Shown here one piece after another: positions 10,618-19,348 of a stretch of 64,000 nt of DNA (position 1 is the stretch's first letter; the number at the start of each line of letters is the position of its first letter). The position numbers were made by a program, and so were the translations under genes. Source of the DNA: Peronospora farinosa. Lineage: Eukaryota > Oomycota > Peronosporomycetes > Peronosporales > Peronosporaceae. The DNA lies in assembly GCA_947646735.1 (NCBI GenBank), contig CANTFK010000072.1, positions 62,001-126,000 on the forward strand, given 5' to 3'. The notes beneath the pieces are model-generated. The model saw only the letters and a program-made list of their open reading frames with translations. It was not told the DNA's origin and searched no databases.

Positions 10618-11904
10618 TTACCAGTTCCGAAGCGGAGGAGTAGCCCGCACGTTTTCCGCGTTAAATTGAGTCAATAACTTGCCTTTGCTTTGAGCAAACG
10701 CGGCATACACGTCCGCTTCGAAGCATACAATGGCAATTGTCGCCTTCCAGTCTGCGGAACGCATGTAGCGCTGAATGGCACACAGTGCAAACCACGCGGC
10801 TTTATCAACCGGCATGCCATTGTTCCCCGTCGAAATGGACGCCATGGCCACACAGCTCAAATTTTCTGTCTGGATGCAGCGTAATACACTTCTGTACGTC
10901 AGTTGCAAATCTCTCAAACAGTGTGGATTGAATCCGCTCGGACCGACACAGTGAATAAGCTTGGCAACACCTGCATCAAAGCCCGGTGTGACATGCACTT
11001 GTCCAACTTCCAGTCGGACATCGAGCGTCCGAACATGCTCACTCAGACCTTCTCCTGCTCGCCGAAATATCACTGATGCCACACCAGAATGAGGATTCCT
11101 CATAAAAGTCGCTGTCGGAAAAGCCAATGCATCCAGTGGTTGTTTCCCCACCATCTTAATATCACCGATATCTCCTCTTATTATTTGCACACATGCATCA
11201 AACTGGATCAACTGCTCTAACGACCGCAAAAACTCTTTAAGATCGGGGCAAGCTGCATTCAGCAATTTCTGACTTGGCGCATCCGCAAGCCACGTCGTCG
11301 ATGTCCCCTGCACCGTCTCCTCATCCGTTCCTATGGTCATTTGCTGTACTTGACCCGATACAACAGTATCACTGTGCCCAGTTCTAGAACGAGAAGGAGA
11401 AGAAGAAGAAGAAGAAGAGACAATCGCTTCGTCTACCTCATCGTCTTCGTTCTCCAGATTTTCCTCCAATAAAGAAGCATCGTCTTCTACGTCCATGTCA
11501 CCCTCCAGCAGCTCCAAAAGATCCGGTTCATTGTCATTAATTTCTTCTTCTTCTTCTCCTTCTCCATAATCTCCATAATCGCCATCTTCTTCTTCGTTCT
11601 CATTCTCATCATTAAACTGCTCATCAGATGGCAAATTCCCCGCAAAATGTATTACCACCAGCTCCTTCCAAAGTGTCTCATGCGTCAAAACTTCTCGCCA
11701 CGTCTCATCCACTGCTAAAACTTCCAGAAAACTTGCTAAAGAGGCCAAATCCAACATCGCTAGAAGCCCTCGTACCACCAATTCCACATCCAGCACACGG
11801 CCAATTGCATGAGAAGATGATACAGCATCGGACAGACGCTGACGTTTGGCTATAGGCGCGTCATTAAGCGCGATATCCGCGTCATTCACCCGTGGTGTCG
11901 TCAT
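10618..11904 (-). CDS. F-box-like / acidic linker / macro-domain protein
   Basis: Predicted 428 residues from the ATG at 11904; upstream in-frame codons contain no ATG, only a TTG. Numbered from that Met, residues about 35-90 form a Leu-rich helical stretch ending in TWREVLTHETLWKELVV, which resembles an F-box (weak; the SCF link is inference). Residues about 95-160 are an extreme Glu/Asp tract, then a Ser run. Residues about 236-405 look like a macro domain, the ADP-ribose-binding fold: IIRGDIGDIK, HVTPGFDAGVAKLIHCVGPS and VAMASISTGNNGMPVDKAA follow the family's order. The usual Asn-Ala-Ala-Asn plus Gly-rich loop is replaced by DALAFPTATFMRNPHSG, so de-ADP-ribosylating activity is doubtful while ligand binding may persist. 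A plausible role is recognising ADP-ribosylated proteins for ubiquitylation; that is speculation. Confidence 0.75.
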   Translation of the reverse strand: MTTPRVNDADIALNDAPIAKRQRLSDAVSSSHAIGRVLDVELVVRGLLAMLDLASLASFLEVLAVDETWREVLTHETLWKELVVIHFAGNLPSDEQFNDENENEEEDGDYGDYGEGEEEEEINDNEPDLLELLEGDMDVEDDASLLEENLENEDDEVDEAIVSSSSSSSPSRSRTGHSDTVVSGQVQQMTIGTDEETVQGTSTTWLADAPSQKLLNAACPDLKEFLRSLEQLIQFDACVQIIRGDIGDIKMVGKQPLDALAFPTATFMRNPHSGVASVIFRRAGEGLSEHVRTLDVRLEVGQVHVTPGFDAGVAKLIHCVGPSGFNPHCLRDLQLTYRSVLRCIQTENLSCVAMASISTGNNGMPVDKAAWFALCAIQRYMRSADWKATIAIVCFEADVYAAFAQSKGKLLTQFNAENVRATPPLRNW

Positions 11905-12252
11905 GGCGAATGAAAGAGGAGAATTCGACAAAAGAAGAATGTGATTGGCTAGAAATTGTAGAAAGATTGGAAAGGTACATTGTACTCATCTGACATTTCC
12001 TTCGTTTTTTATTGGTTCATATTATTCTTTTTCCAGCATTTCAAGACCTGACAATATTGATCGTATAATTTGTTCAAAACACTCTTATATACACCTCTAA
12101 TATCGTATACACCTTTTCAAATCGATTGGTTTATCCCTCCCGACGGTTCCTAACAAGTTCCAACCTTCTCCAAGAATGCGCTGCTGACGATCGATCGATC
12201 CTTTCGTCTGTCTGTCTGTCTATCTGTCTATCTATCTTCCTCCTCTTTTTAA
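11905..12252. promoter_or_regulatory. Shared upstream region of two divergent genes
   Basis: This 348 bp gap separates the macro-domain gene (-) from the transporter gene (+), so both promoters must lie in it or overlap. It is AT-rich on the left and carries a TCTG/TCTA microsatellite beside the transporter start. No specific element could be assigned. Confidence 0.5.
12207..12238 (+). repeat. TCTG/TCTA microsatellite
   Basis: Tetranucleotide units TCTG (3) then mixed TCTA/TCTG/TCTA end about 15 bp before the transporter ATG. It would lie in the 5' UTR or core promoter and may vary between strains. Confidence 0.8.
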
Positions 12253-13872
12253 ATGCCAGGGTCTCACTCACACCGTCAATTGGGCATCTTGTCCGTCGCA
12301 CTTATTACATATTTTAACGTCAGTGGTGGACCATGGGGTAGTGAACCCGTTTTAGCAGCATGTGGACCATTTATTGGGATTGTAGCAGTTATAATCTTCC
12401 CCTGGGTCTGGTGTTTGCCTTTATCCTTAACATTTGCGGAGCTTTTTACGGCATTTCCAACCGATGGGAGTTTTTGTACATGGGTGGGTGTTGCATTTGG
12501 TCGACCCATGGGTTTTCAAGTGGGTTTCTGGTCCTGGACCTCTGGCGTGATTGATAACGCAATCTACCCCTGTCTCATTGTGGATACATTACTGGCTCTT
12601 ACGACCTTTGAGGATACAGAGACCGACACTGATACTAATGAAAGTGTAGCATGGCGTATCTTTGCTTTGCGTGCCGTTTTTGCACTGCTTTTTATGCTGC
12701 CAACATTAAGCAGTATTAAGGTCGTAGGACAGACATTATTGGTGTTAGGAGTCTTAATCTTTCTACCCTTTACAGTCTTAGTCGTATATGCTGTCCCACT
12801 GATTCAACCAGCCAATTGGTTTGTCATTCGAAAAGATGTACGTACGTTGTGGTACCTAGTTGTCAAGTGTTATGGAGGACAAGAATGTAACTAATTTATT
12901 TGTATTATTGTATTGCAGCGTGATTGGGGACGATTGTTGAGTTCATTGTACTGGAACTATAGTGGGTTTGATGCAGCAGGGGCATATGCTGGAGAAATTG
13001 AGTCACCAAAGACAACGTATCCAAGAGCAATGGTGCTTACGGTCGTGATGATTGCGTTTACGTATGAAGTAGTTGGATACTTGATGTGTGAAGATGGAAT
13101 GGGCTTATAATAGTATGTTGTCATTGCTTGTTGTAGATATATCATTCCATTCATTGCAATTTCAGGTGCAGACATGCCACACTACACGACATGGGACGAT
13201 GGATCGTACTCGATTATTGCACAAACAATTGGTGGAACGTGGCTTTGCATTTGGGTGCTCATCTCGTCTGTGTTTGGTAACCTCGGGCTTTACGTTGCTG
13301 AAATGGCCAAGGATGGATTTCAGCTTGCAGGCATGGCTGACTCAGGCTTGGCACCACCATACTTCGCTCAGTATGTTTCTCTACTTTACAGCGTGCTACA
13401 ACGCAAAGAATGTGTTGCTAACCTTTTTGTTGTGGCTGTTGCATTCAGACGCCACCCAGATACAGGCGTACCACGACGAGCGATCCTTGTGGCATTCTTT
13501 ATTATTGTGTTCATGGGCATGTTTGATTTTGACACGATCTTGGGGGTAGATAACTTTCTATCGGCGCTGTCGTCTCTTGTGGAGATGAGCGCTGCTGTGC
13601 GTATGCGCTTCTCACATCCTGAAATCGAACGGCCATACCGTGTGAACCTGTCGGACCGTTCGCTGGTGGTGGCCATGATACTGCCATTTACACTAGGAAT
13701 TTTTATCATGGTGAACGAATTGACCAAATCATGGACCAGCTTGACGCTCAACATAGTCACGCTTTTGTTCGGCTACCTCGTTCAGAAGTACATTGAACAG
13801 TATCCTTACCACAAGTACTCAAAGATTGTCGGATTTCCACTGCAATTGACCGATCTATCTGAGGAACTCTAG
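12253..13872 (+). CDS. Amino acid/polyamine transporter (APC superfamily, LAT/PHS-like)
   Basis: Four exons: 12253-12837, 12919-13085, 13137-13370 and 13449-13872, with GT-AG introns of 81, 51 and 78 bp. Joined frames give 469 residues. The third intron is a multiple of three and has no stop, so its removal rests on the GTATGT donor, the TTCAG acceptor and better continuity (APPYFAQ then RHPDTGVP). Several hydrophobic segments and the motifs YFNVSGGPWGSE, FPTDGSFCTWV, GFWSWTSGVIDNAIYP and the IESPKTTYP segment match plant LAT/RMV1-like and related polyamine:H+ symporters. It should be a multi-pass plasma or vacuolar membrane proton symporter. Substrate cannot be decided. The first ATG is close to the conserved TM1, so the cytoplasmic tail is short; a further 5' exon is possible but not needed. 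Confidence 0.85.
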
Positions 13873-14424
13873 CTTGTCTTTTGCCCAATCGACAATTATC
13901 GGGCTATTGTCGCCAACTCTTTGGATTGACGTCATTCTTCAGACAAAGAAGCAAAAGACAAGTATTCAATACAGACTGTTTCTTCTACATGTATATAGTC
14001 CATCTAATGCCATCGTTTTATAATTCTTTAGAGGCGTTGATTGCAGCTTGCTCAATTGGTGCGCTACGTACCGGGACTGCTTATAATCTTCTTCCTATCG
14101 AGAACGTAAGGAAAGAGCTCATCGTCAAGCGCTGCAACGAGAATTCTTGAATGTGTGTGAAGCGAGGAGGCTTCACAATAGTTGATGCCTTCTACCGTAG
14201 CAAATTGCGATACAAGGACTTCAACACCGCCACGAAATGCTTAGGAACGCAGATTTTGGTTCATGTTGCACTGCTGCATGCACAAAGCTTTTGCGCATTG
14301 CTTTCCGTCTAGTAACAACTAATTCAATGGAGAATTGCTACAGAAGATAGATTGAGGTGTGACAGTACCCAGTTGACATTGATACACGTGGAAGCTGACC
14401 CAATGTGATATGTTGTTAGTCAAA
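13873..14424. other. Intergenic, 3' flank of the transporter up to the palindrome edge
   Basis: No coding frame is supported. The left arm of the inverted duplication starts at 14425. Confidence 0.5.
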
Positions 14425-14580
14425 ACTTGGGCTATCAGATATCATACGAAACTCTTTGTAGTGTCTTACAGCGCCTTCGACAATCTGTTGTTACAAACAC
14501 TGACTAGTATGCACCTATCTGTTTTCCACGGAGTCGTATCCTGCGAAACGTTTCGCTGGATGCGAACAGGATAGGTTTTG
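14425..14580 (+). pseudogene. GT71-like glycosyltransferase fragment, left copy
   Basis: Plus-strand reading gives YHTKLFVVSYSAFDNLLLQT, matching YTKLYAIFYSAFDNVLLLDA just before the DxD motif of the intact gene at 7965-9854. The DxD is lost (reads QTLTSMHLS), and a stop follows after 29 further residues. The fragment is cut at 14425, the edge of the inverted duplication; its mirror copy at 19110-19348 extends further upstream. Confidence 0.75.
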
Positions 14581-14693
14581 ACATCATCTTGTTTTTTTCA
14601 GAAGAAGGTGCTGGCGATGAGAATAACATCGTGCGTCACACTCCTAGCGCAAAAAAGATCGATAGCTTGTACCAACCGCAACATCTTGATCAA

Positions 14694-14946
14694 ACGAGGA
14701 GGGCTGTCTTATCCAAAAACGGTAGATTGCGGTCGCCGTTCGTCTTGGTCTTGAAATCACACTGTGCCATAATCTGCTCAAACATCGTTTCTAGCTTAAG
14801 TTTGTTCGAGTTTCAAAGTCAAAGCGAAAGCCTCTGCAGTCGTCACGGAGTGGGGTATATAGCACAGGTGACATCCCATACAGATACGTTTCTTTTTGCC
14901 ACTCATAGATGGCTTGCAGGGTCACCAATTGATGCACAGTGTTCAT
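14694..14946 (-). pseudogene. Unidentified coding relic, left mirror copy
   Basis: Mirror image of 18738-18990; see that entry. It opens with an ATG at 14946 and 53 codons containing GMSPVLYTPLRDDCRGFRFD, then a stop. The sense then resumes in another frame. Confidence 0.35.
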
Positions 14947-15100
14947 GATATTGCACAACTTGATAACGAGAAATGAACATCCATTGGTTTCGTATTGCTA
15001 TACTTTTCTACGCTACATTCTTTGAACAGATCTGCCGACGGTCTGTTGTCTACTTCTCGTATGGCACAAATGTTCTGCACAAAACTGCTGTGCAAGACTC

Positions 15101-16318
15101 TTACTTGCCCTTTGACTTGTCCGAGGCATCGGACTTGGCTTCTTTCGGCTTTGACTTCGATGACGAATCCGACGTCTTGTTCTCCTTCTTTGCCGACTCG
15201 CTTTTGGCACTGTCCGTAGATACCGTCGCAGATTCCTGCTTGCCAGCACCAGTACCCGACGCAGACTCGTAGCCAGAGTAGCCGTAGCTGGGGTAGCCGT
15301 AGCCGTTGTCGTAGCTGGGGTAACCATAGCCGTAGCCAAAGGACGAGTAGTAGTCCGGGTAGTAGTCACCATAGCCGAAGTCACCGCCGTACGATGAGTA
15401 GTAGTCGGGGTAGTAGCTGTCGTAGCCCTTGCCATAGCCCTTGCCGTAGCTCTTGCCGTAGCTGTAGTAGTCATTGCCATAGCCCTTGCCATAGCTTTTG
15501 CCGTAGCTGTAGTCTTTGCCGTAGCCTTTGTCACAGTCTTTGCCGTAGCCTTTGCCGTAGCCTTTGTCATAGCTGTAGTAGTCGTTGCTGTAGCCTTTGC
15601 CATAGCTGTAGTAGTCGATGCCGTAGTAGTCATCGTTGCAGTCATCGCCATAACTCTTATAGCCGACGCCCTTGTAGTCATAGTCATCGTGACCGTAGCC
15701 ATAGTCCTTGTAGTCGTAGTCAACGTGGCCATAGCCATAGCCCTTGTAGTCATAGTCATCGTGGCCGTAGCTTTTGTAGCCGTATCCCTTGTAGTCGTAA
15801 TCGTCTTTCTTGTATGCATCGTGGCCGTAGTTGTCATGGCCATATCCCTTGTGATCGTAGTCGTCTTTCTTGTAGTCGTCCTTCTTGTAGTCGTCCTTCT
15901 TGTAGTCGTCCTTCTTGTAGTCATCCTTCTTGTAGTCGTCCTTCTTGTAGTCGTCCTTCTTGTAGTAGTCTTTCTTGTAGTCTTCCTTCTTGTAGTAGTC
16001 CTTCTTGTAGTCGTCCTTCTTGTAGTAGTCCTTCTTGTAGTCGTCTTTGCCGTAGCTGTAGTCCGAGGACTCAGTAGCCTTGGCGTCTTCAAGGCGACGA
16101 CGGTGGTAGTGACCCTTGTCATCATGGTGATGCTTTTTGTGGTAGTCATGCTTCTTATGGTGGTCATGCTTGTGCGAGTGCTTGTGCGAGTGGTGTCCGT
16201 AGTCCTTGTACGAACCAAGTTTACGATGTGGGGTGAGTCCAGGAGGGCCACGGGCGTCGGTCGCCTGCATGACAGAGGCGACGACGCACAGGCCGAGCAC
16301 GATGGTCTTGGAGTGCAT
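15101..16318 (-). CDS. Secreted KKDDY/YGKGYG repeat protein, left copy
   Basis: Predicted 405 residues, single exon. A hydrophobic signal peptide spans residues 1 to about 22 (IVLGLCVVASVMQATDA, cleavage near ATDA-RG). A His/Lys-rich stretch follows (about 40-73: HHSHKHSHKHDHHKKHDYHK), then tandem KKDDY/KKDYY pentapeptides (about 90-160), a Tyr/Gly/Lys-rich block (YGKGYG, YDYKGYG; about 160-345) and a Ser/Lys/Ala-rich tail ending in SDKSKGK. There are almost no cysteines. The composition suggests an extracellular, perhaps cell-wall or adhesive, structural protein; that is inference from composition alone. It is identical to the right copy at 17336-18583 apart from one missing 10-residue repeat. 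The dense repeats also leave long antisense frames open, which are not genes. Confidence 0.85.
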   Translation of the reverse strand: MHSKTIVLGLCVVASVMQATDARGPPGLTPHRKLGSYKDYGHHSHKHSHKHDHHKKHDYHKKHHHDDKGHYHRRRLEDAKATESSDYSYGKDDYKKDYYKKDDYKKDYYKKEDYKKDYYKKDDYKKDDYKKDDYKKDDYKKDDYKKDDYKKDDYDHKGYGHDNYGHDAYKKDDYDYKGYGYKSYGHDDYDYKGYGYGHVDYDYKDYGYGHDDYDYKGVGYKSYGDDCNDDYYGIDYYSYGKGYSNDYYSYDKGYGKGYGKDCDKGYGKDYSYGKSYGKGYGNDYYSYGKSYGKGYGKGYDSYYPDYYSSYGGDFGYGDYYPDYYSSFGYGYGYPSYDNGYGYPSYGYSGYESASGTGAGKQESATVSTDSAKSESAKKENKTSDSSSKSKPKEAKSDASDKSKGK

Positions 16319-17335
16319 CTTGCAGATAGAGAGGTTAGTGTTGTTTTCTTAGTTGGGTTTGCGTGCGATTGCTTTCTAATTGCGGAGTTGAAAGCAAACC
16401 GAAAAGTGAGAGAGCGAGAAGTGGCCGAGGACACTGCAGTATGCAAGGATATTGTTGCAGAGGGGGTTTGACTTTGGCTAAGGTATTGTCATGGATGTTG
16501 AAGTGATGCCATAGAAGTCGTGAATCTTGTTTTGTCTTGGTCAAAGTGATTGATCCGAGAATCATCGAGAGAATCACTATGTGCCTTGACAACTGAGGCT
16601 GTTTCAACCGCGACTCAAGTTGGCGAACCCGAAAGCAAAAAATGAGAGTACATCAACCAGTGACTACATGAAAGAGACTGGCCATGTGTTCTCTGCATTA
16701 TTCATAAATTGGTCGGCTAGCGTCGTCAAGCCAAACTACGAGACTTGGGGGTTGCATCAAGTCTAGTTTTGTAAGGATTTATTAAGAGACTGGTTGCATC
16801 CCATATAATACGAGGTTCTTAGGTTACTGTAGCCTACAGCATTTTCGATTCCCTCTGTCCGTCATCTTTTTACTTTGAAGAAAGTATTTTTCAATTCAAA
16901 CGCTACTAAGCAAGCTAACAGGCTGAAGGTCAAGTATTCGACCAATTTATGAATAATGCAGAGAACACATGGCCAGTCTCTTTCATGTAGTCACTGGTTG
17001 ATGTACTCTCATTTTTTGCTTTCGGGTTCGCCAACTTGAGTCGCGGTTGAAACAGCCTCAGTTGTCAAGGCACATAGTGATTCTCTCGATGATTCTCGGA
17101 TCAATCACTTTGACCAAGACAAAACAAGATTCACGACTTCTATGGCATCACTTCAACATCCATGACAATACCTTAGCCAAAGTCAAACCCCCTCTGCAAC
17201 AATATCCTTGCATACTGCAGTGTCCTCGGCCACTTCTCGCTCTCTCACTTTTCGGTTTGCTTTCAACTCCGCAATTAGAAAGCAATCGCACGCAAACCCA
17301 ACTAAGAAAACAACACTAACCTCTCTATCTGCAAG
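16319..17335. promoter_or_regulatory. Mirror-image divergent promoter region
   Basis: This 1017 bp separates two divergently transcribed identical genes: 397 bp belongs to each arm, and 223 bp is unique spacer. Both copies therefore keep identical proximal promoters. The sequence CTCTCACTTTT about 90 bp before each ATG (near 17244 on +, mirrored near 16404) resembles the oomycete initiator consensus; this assignment is tentative. Confidence 0.45.
16716..16938. other. Unique spacer at the centre of the palindrome
   Basis: Arm identity ends at GGTCG (16711-16715) on the left and starts again at CGACC (16939). The 223 bp between them is not self-complementary and shows no gene. It contains AT-rich stretches and is the only unique sequence between the two genes. 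Confidence 0.85.
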
Positions 17336-18583
17336 ATGCACTCCAAGACCATCGTGCTCGGCCTGTGCGTCGTCGCCTCTGTCATGCAGGCGACCGACGC
17401 CCGTGGCCCTCCTGGACTCACCCCACATCGTAAACTTGGTTCGTACAAGGACTACGGACACCACTCGCACAAGCACTCGCACAAGCATGACCACCATAAG
17501 AAGCATGACTACCACAAAAAGCATCACCATGATGACAAGGGTCACTACCACCGTCGTCGCCTTGAAGACGCCAAGGCTACTGAGTCCTCGGACTACAGCT
17601 ACGGCAAAGACGACTACAAGAAGGACTACTACAAGAAGGACGACTACAAGAAGGACTACTACAAGAAGGAAGACTACAAGAAAGACTACTACAAGAAGGA
17701 CGACTACAAGAAGGACGACTACAAGAAGGATGACTACAAGAAGGACGACTACAAGAAGGATGACTACAAGAAGGACGACTACAAGAAGGACGACTACAAG
17801 AAGGACGACTACAAGAAAGACGACTACGATCACAAGGGATATGGCCATGACAACTACGGCCACGATGCATACAAGAAAGACGATTACGACTACAAGGGAT
17901 ACGGCTACAAAAGCTACGGCCACGATGACTATGACTACAAGGGCTATGGCTATGGCCACGTTGACTACGACTACAAGGACTATGGCTACGGTCACGATGA
18001 CTATGACTACAAGGGCGTCGGCTATAAGAGTTATGGCGATGACTGCAACGATGACTACTACGGCATCGACTACTACAGCTATGGCAAAGGCTACAGCAAC
18101 GACTACTACAGCTATGACAAAGGCTACGGCAAAGGCTACGGCAAAGACTGTGACAAAGGCTACGGCAAAGACTACAGCTACGGCAAAAGCTATGGCAAGG
18201 GCTATGGCAATGACTACTACAGCTACGGCAAGAGCTACGGCAAGGGCTATGGCAAGGGCTACGACAGCTACTACCCCGACTACTACTCATCGTACGGCGG
18301 TGACTTCGGCTATGGTGACTACTACCCGGACTACTACTCGTCCTTTGGCTACGGCTATGGTTACCCCAGCTACGACAACGGCTACGGCTACCCCAGCTAC
18401 GGCTACTCTGGCTACGAGTCTGCGTCGGGTACTGGTGCTGGCAAGCAGGAATCTGCGACGGTATCTACGGACAGTGCCAAAAGCGAGTCGGCAAAGAAGG
18501 AGAACAAGACGTCGGATTCGTCATCGAAGTCAAAGCCGAAAGAAGCCAAGTCCGATGCCTCGGACAAGTCAAAGGGCAAGTAA
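17336..18583 (+). CDS. Secreted KKDDY/YGKGYG repeat protein, right copy
   Basis: Predicted 415 residues, single exon, identical to 15101-16318 except for one additional KKDDYKKDDY unit in the pentapeptide array. The layout is the same: signal peptide, His/Lys-rich segment, KKDDY array, Tyr/Gly/Lys block and Ser/Lys-rich tail. RKLG and RRLED occur near the N-terminus, but there is no true RxLR plus acidic EER pair, so I do not call it an RxLR effector. The protein should be strongly basic and extended. A structural, wall-associated or adhesive role is inferred from composition. It is transcribed away from its twin. Confidence 0.85.
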   Translation: MHSKTIVLGLCVVASVMQATDARGPPGLTPHRKLGSYKDYGHHSHKHSHKHDHHKKHDYHKKHHHDDKGHYHRRRLEDAKATESSDYSYGKDDYKKDYYKKDDYKKDYYKKEDYKKDYYKKDDYKKDDYKKDDYKKDDYKKDDYKKDDYKKDDYKKDDYKKDDYDHKGYGHDNYGHDAYKKDDYDYKGYGYKSYGHDDYDYKGYGYGHVDYDYKDYGYGHDDYDYKGVGYKSYGDDCNDDYYGIDYYSYGKGYSNDYYSYDKGYGKGYGKDCDKGYGKDYSYGKSYGKGYGNDYYSYGKSYGKGYGKGYDSYYPDYYSSYGGDFGYGDYYPDYYSSFGYGYGYPSYDNGYGYPSYGYSGYESASGTGAGKQESATVSTDSAKSESAKKENKTSDSSSKSKPKEAKSDASDKSKGK

Positions 18584-18737
18584 GAGTCTTGCACAGCAGT
18601 TTTGTGCAGAACATTTGTGCCATACGAGAAGTAGACAACAGACCGTCGGCAGATCTGTTCAAAGAATGTAGCGTAGAAAAGTATAGCAATACGAAACCAA
18701 TGGATGTTCATTTCTCGTTATCAAGTTGTGCAATATC

Positions 18738-18990
18738 ATGAACACTGTGCATCAATTGGTGACCCTGCAAGCCATCTATGAGTGGCAAAAAGAAACGTAT
18801 CTGTATGGGATGTCACCTGTGCTATATACCCCACTCCGTGACGACTGCAGAGGCTTTCGCTTTGACTTTGAAACTCGAACAAACTTAAGCTAGAAACGAT
18901 GTTTGAGCAGATTATGGCACAGTGTGATTTCAAGACCAAGACGAACGGCGACCGCAATCTACCGTTTTTGGATAAGACAGCCCTCCTCGT
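18738..18990 (+). pseudogene. Unidentified coding relic, right mirror copy
   Basis: From the ATG at 18738, 53 codons read protein-like (VTLQAIYEWQKETYLYGMSP, LRDDCRGFRFDFETRT) before a TAG. A second protein-like run continues in another frame (ETMFEQIMAQCDFKTKTNGD), then stops. This is the pattern of a frameshifted gene. The family was not recognised. It sits between the repeat-protein gene and the oppositely oriented glycosyltransferase relic. Confidence 0.35.
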
Positions 18991-19109
18991 TTGATCAAGA
19001 TGTTGCGGTTGGTACAAGCTATCGATCTTTTTTGCGCTAGGAGTGTGACGCACGATGTTATTCTCATCGCCAGCACCTTCTTCTGAAAAAAACAAGATGA
19101 TGTCAAAAC

Positions 19110-19348
19110 CTATCCTGTTCGCATCCAGCGAAACGTTTCGCAGGATACGACTCCGTGGAGAACAGATAGGTGCATACTAGTCAGTGTTTGTAACAACAGA
19201 TTGTCGAAGGCGCTGTAAGACACTACAAAGAGTTTCGTATGATATCTGATAGCCCAAGTGTCTTTGATGATGCGCAAGTATGTACCATTTTGCTCGTAGT
19301 AGCGGGTGTGGAATGTTTTGGGTCTTCTAATCAAGTATCAAAGCTTAG
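19110..19348 (-). pseudogene. GT71-like glycosyltransferase fragment, right copy
   Basis: Minus-strand frame reads YYEQNGTYLRIIKDTWAIRY, then HTKLFVVSYSAFDNLLLQTL. This aligns with YGTYMREIRDPRAVRFFTK and YSAFDQVLFLDADN of the intact neighbours. The DxD motif and everything downstream are lost, and stops flank the frame. The palindrome edge at 19259 lies inside this relic, so the duplication captured only its 3' part. Confidence 0.8.

Larger units (their letters stand above)
14425..16715 (+). repeat. Left arm of large inverted duplication
   Basis: This 2291 bp is the reverse complement of 16939-19259. Matching coordinates sum to 33654 near the centre and to 33684 in the outer part. The 30 bp offset comes from one extra 10-codon repeat unit in the right-hand gene. 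I found one substitution in the parts compared by eye (T at 14524 versus C on the equivalent strand of the right arm). Both encoded proteins are otherwise identical as translated. Confidence 0.95.
16939..19259 (-). repeat. Right arm of large inverted duplication
   Basis: This 2321 bp is the reverse complement of 14425-16715. The outer edge falls in ACTTGGGC. Left of it in one copy is the transporter flank; right of it in this copy the glycosyltransferase relic continues. The right arm is therefore probably the source and the left arm the derived copy. Confidence 0.95.

Noticed and set aside
11905..11931. Longer N-terminus for the macro-domain protein
   Set aside because: The extension has only a TTG start; the ATG at 11904 is the first eukaryotic start in frame.
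13371..13448. Reading the third transporter intron as coding
   Set aside because: It is open in frame, but it has GTATGT and TTCAG borders and its removal gives a better match to the transporter family. RNA-seq across 13370/13449 would decide.
15013..16446. 477- and 487-codon Thr/Arg-rich frames overlapping the repeat-protein genes (also 17208-18671)
   Set aside because: An alternative frame through the same repeats. It has no signal peptide and unnatural TTTRRTTTRR composition, while the competing frame has a clean signal peptide.
15689..16471. Long plus-strand frame of Val/Leu repeats (and its mirror at 17183-17995), resembling a membrane protein
   Set aside because: It is the antisense of the KKDDY array; a 15 bp coding repeat without stops leaves several frames open on both strands.
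15101..18583. RxLR effector candidate
   Set aside because: RKLG and RRLED are near the N-terminus, but there is no proper RxLR with acidic EER, and the body is low-complexity repeat.
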